This document shows, one piece after another, positions 5,563 to 5,867 of a stretch of DNA of 5,867 nucleotides (position 1 is the stretch's first letter; each line of letters begins with the position of its first letter). The notes under the pieces were generated by a model that worked only from the letters and a program-made list of their open reading frames with translations, was not told the DNA's origin and made no database searches. The position numbers were made by a program, and so were the translations under genes. Source of the DNA: Verrucomicrobiota bacterium (lineage in GTDB: Bacteria > Verrucomicrobiota > Kiritimatiellia > B70-G9); the NCBI GenBank assembly GCA_003641465.1, contig QNAJ01000105.1:1-5867 (forward strand). Reading direction: 5' to 3'.

Positions 5563-5867
5563 TCAACCTTCGAAGTATGTGTAACCGTACAAGCCGGACC
5601 GGTAAGCGTCGATAATCTCGGCTCTTTCCGCCGGCGAAATGCGACCCTCCTGAACCGCCCGTTCAGCGAGATTCTTCATCCGTCTCATCAGTTCCGAAGG
5701 GTCATGTTCCACGTAGGAAAGGACATCGGCGACCGTATCGCCGTCAACCTCCGACTGGTAGGTCAATTGGCCGTCGTCGTCCACCTCGACCTGCACTACA
5801 TTGGTATCGCCCAGCAGGTTGTGCAGATCTCCCAGGGTTTCCTGGTAGGCGCCTATAAGGAACACCC
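5563..5867 (-). CDS. speA: Biosynthetic arginine decarboxylase, C-terminal 101 residues (5' end outside window)
   Basis: The frame is open from the right edge to a TGA at 5563-5565; the apparent start near 5865 is an internal Val codon, so the gene continues beyond the window. The protein family is a PLP-dependent decarboxylase of about 630-660 residues that turns arginine into agmatine. The visible end matches it well: GAYQETLGDLHNLLGDTN near the beginning of the fragment, DGDTVADVLSYVEHDP in the middle and GLYGYTYFEG at the very end. The same three blocks close E. coli SpeA. The catalytic PLP lysine and active-site cysteine regions are outside the window or upstream, so activity cannot be judged. 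It is the first visible gene of the minus-strand polyamine operon and supplies the substrate of SpeB encoded two genes downstream. Confidence 0.93.
   Translation of the reverse strand, partial: VFLIGAYQETLGDLHNLLGDTNVVQVEVDDDGQLTYQSEVDGDTVADVLSYVEHDPSELMRRMKNLAERAVQEGRISPAERAEIIDAYRSGLYGYTYFEG

Noticed and set aside
4671..5615. Long + strand open frame (314 codons)
   Set aside because: It is antisense to the DHS-like gene and the end of speA, and shows no family motif.
1..5867. CRISPR array, tRNA, insertion sequence or attachment site
   Set aside because: No spaced direct repeats, tRNA-like cloverleaf, transposase or terminal inverted repeats were seen; coding density leaves almost no room for them.

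Overview
This is a 5.9 kb, GC-rich, densely coded bacterial window. All six coding regions except the two at the edges are complete, and almost no base lies outside a gene. No mobile element, CRISPR array, tRNA or rRNA is visible. The genes point to a menaquinone-using bacterium with a polyamine operon built on a deoxyhypusine-synthase-like enzyme. I cannot place the phylum from this window alone.

Left part (1-2469), a redox/quinone cluster. The + strand opens with the last 97 codons of a gene that looks like ApbE, the FAD:protein FMN transferase. It runs convergently into, and overlaps by 50 bp, a minus-strand UbiA-superfamily prenyltransferase that best fits MenA. Across a 122-bp divergent intergenic region lies a + strand MenE-like adenylate-forming protein. 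This protein has lost its nucleotide-binding P-loop and the whole C-terminal subdomain with its catalytic lysine, yet keeps an open frame and recognisable family blocks.

Right part (2432-5867), a minus-strand polyamine operon. In transcription order it reads speA (only the 3' end is in the window), a deoxyhypusine-synthase-like gene, speB (agmatinase) and a KamA-family radical SAM/PLP aminomutase. The gaps are 58 bp, a 4-nt ATGA overlap, and either a TTGA overlap or 74 bp depending on the start chosen for kamA. The implied route is arginine to agmatine (SpeA) and agmatine to putrescine (SpeB). An NAD-dependent aminobutyl transfer by the DHS-like protein would follow, probably making homospermidine or a related polyamine. 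The KamA-like enzyme keeps the residues that hold a basic amino acid but lacks the zinc-binding tail of clostridial lysine 2,3-aminomutase. Its place as the last gene of a polyamine operon is the least expected part of the layout.

The menE-like and kamA genes also converge and overlap, by 38 bp, so both convergent junctions lack any room for a terminator. The points most worth a second look are the degenerate MenE-like protein beside menA, the KamA/DHS-like pairing, and the altered active site of the DHS-like protein.
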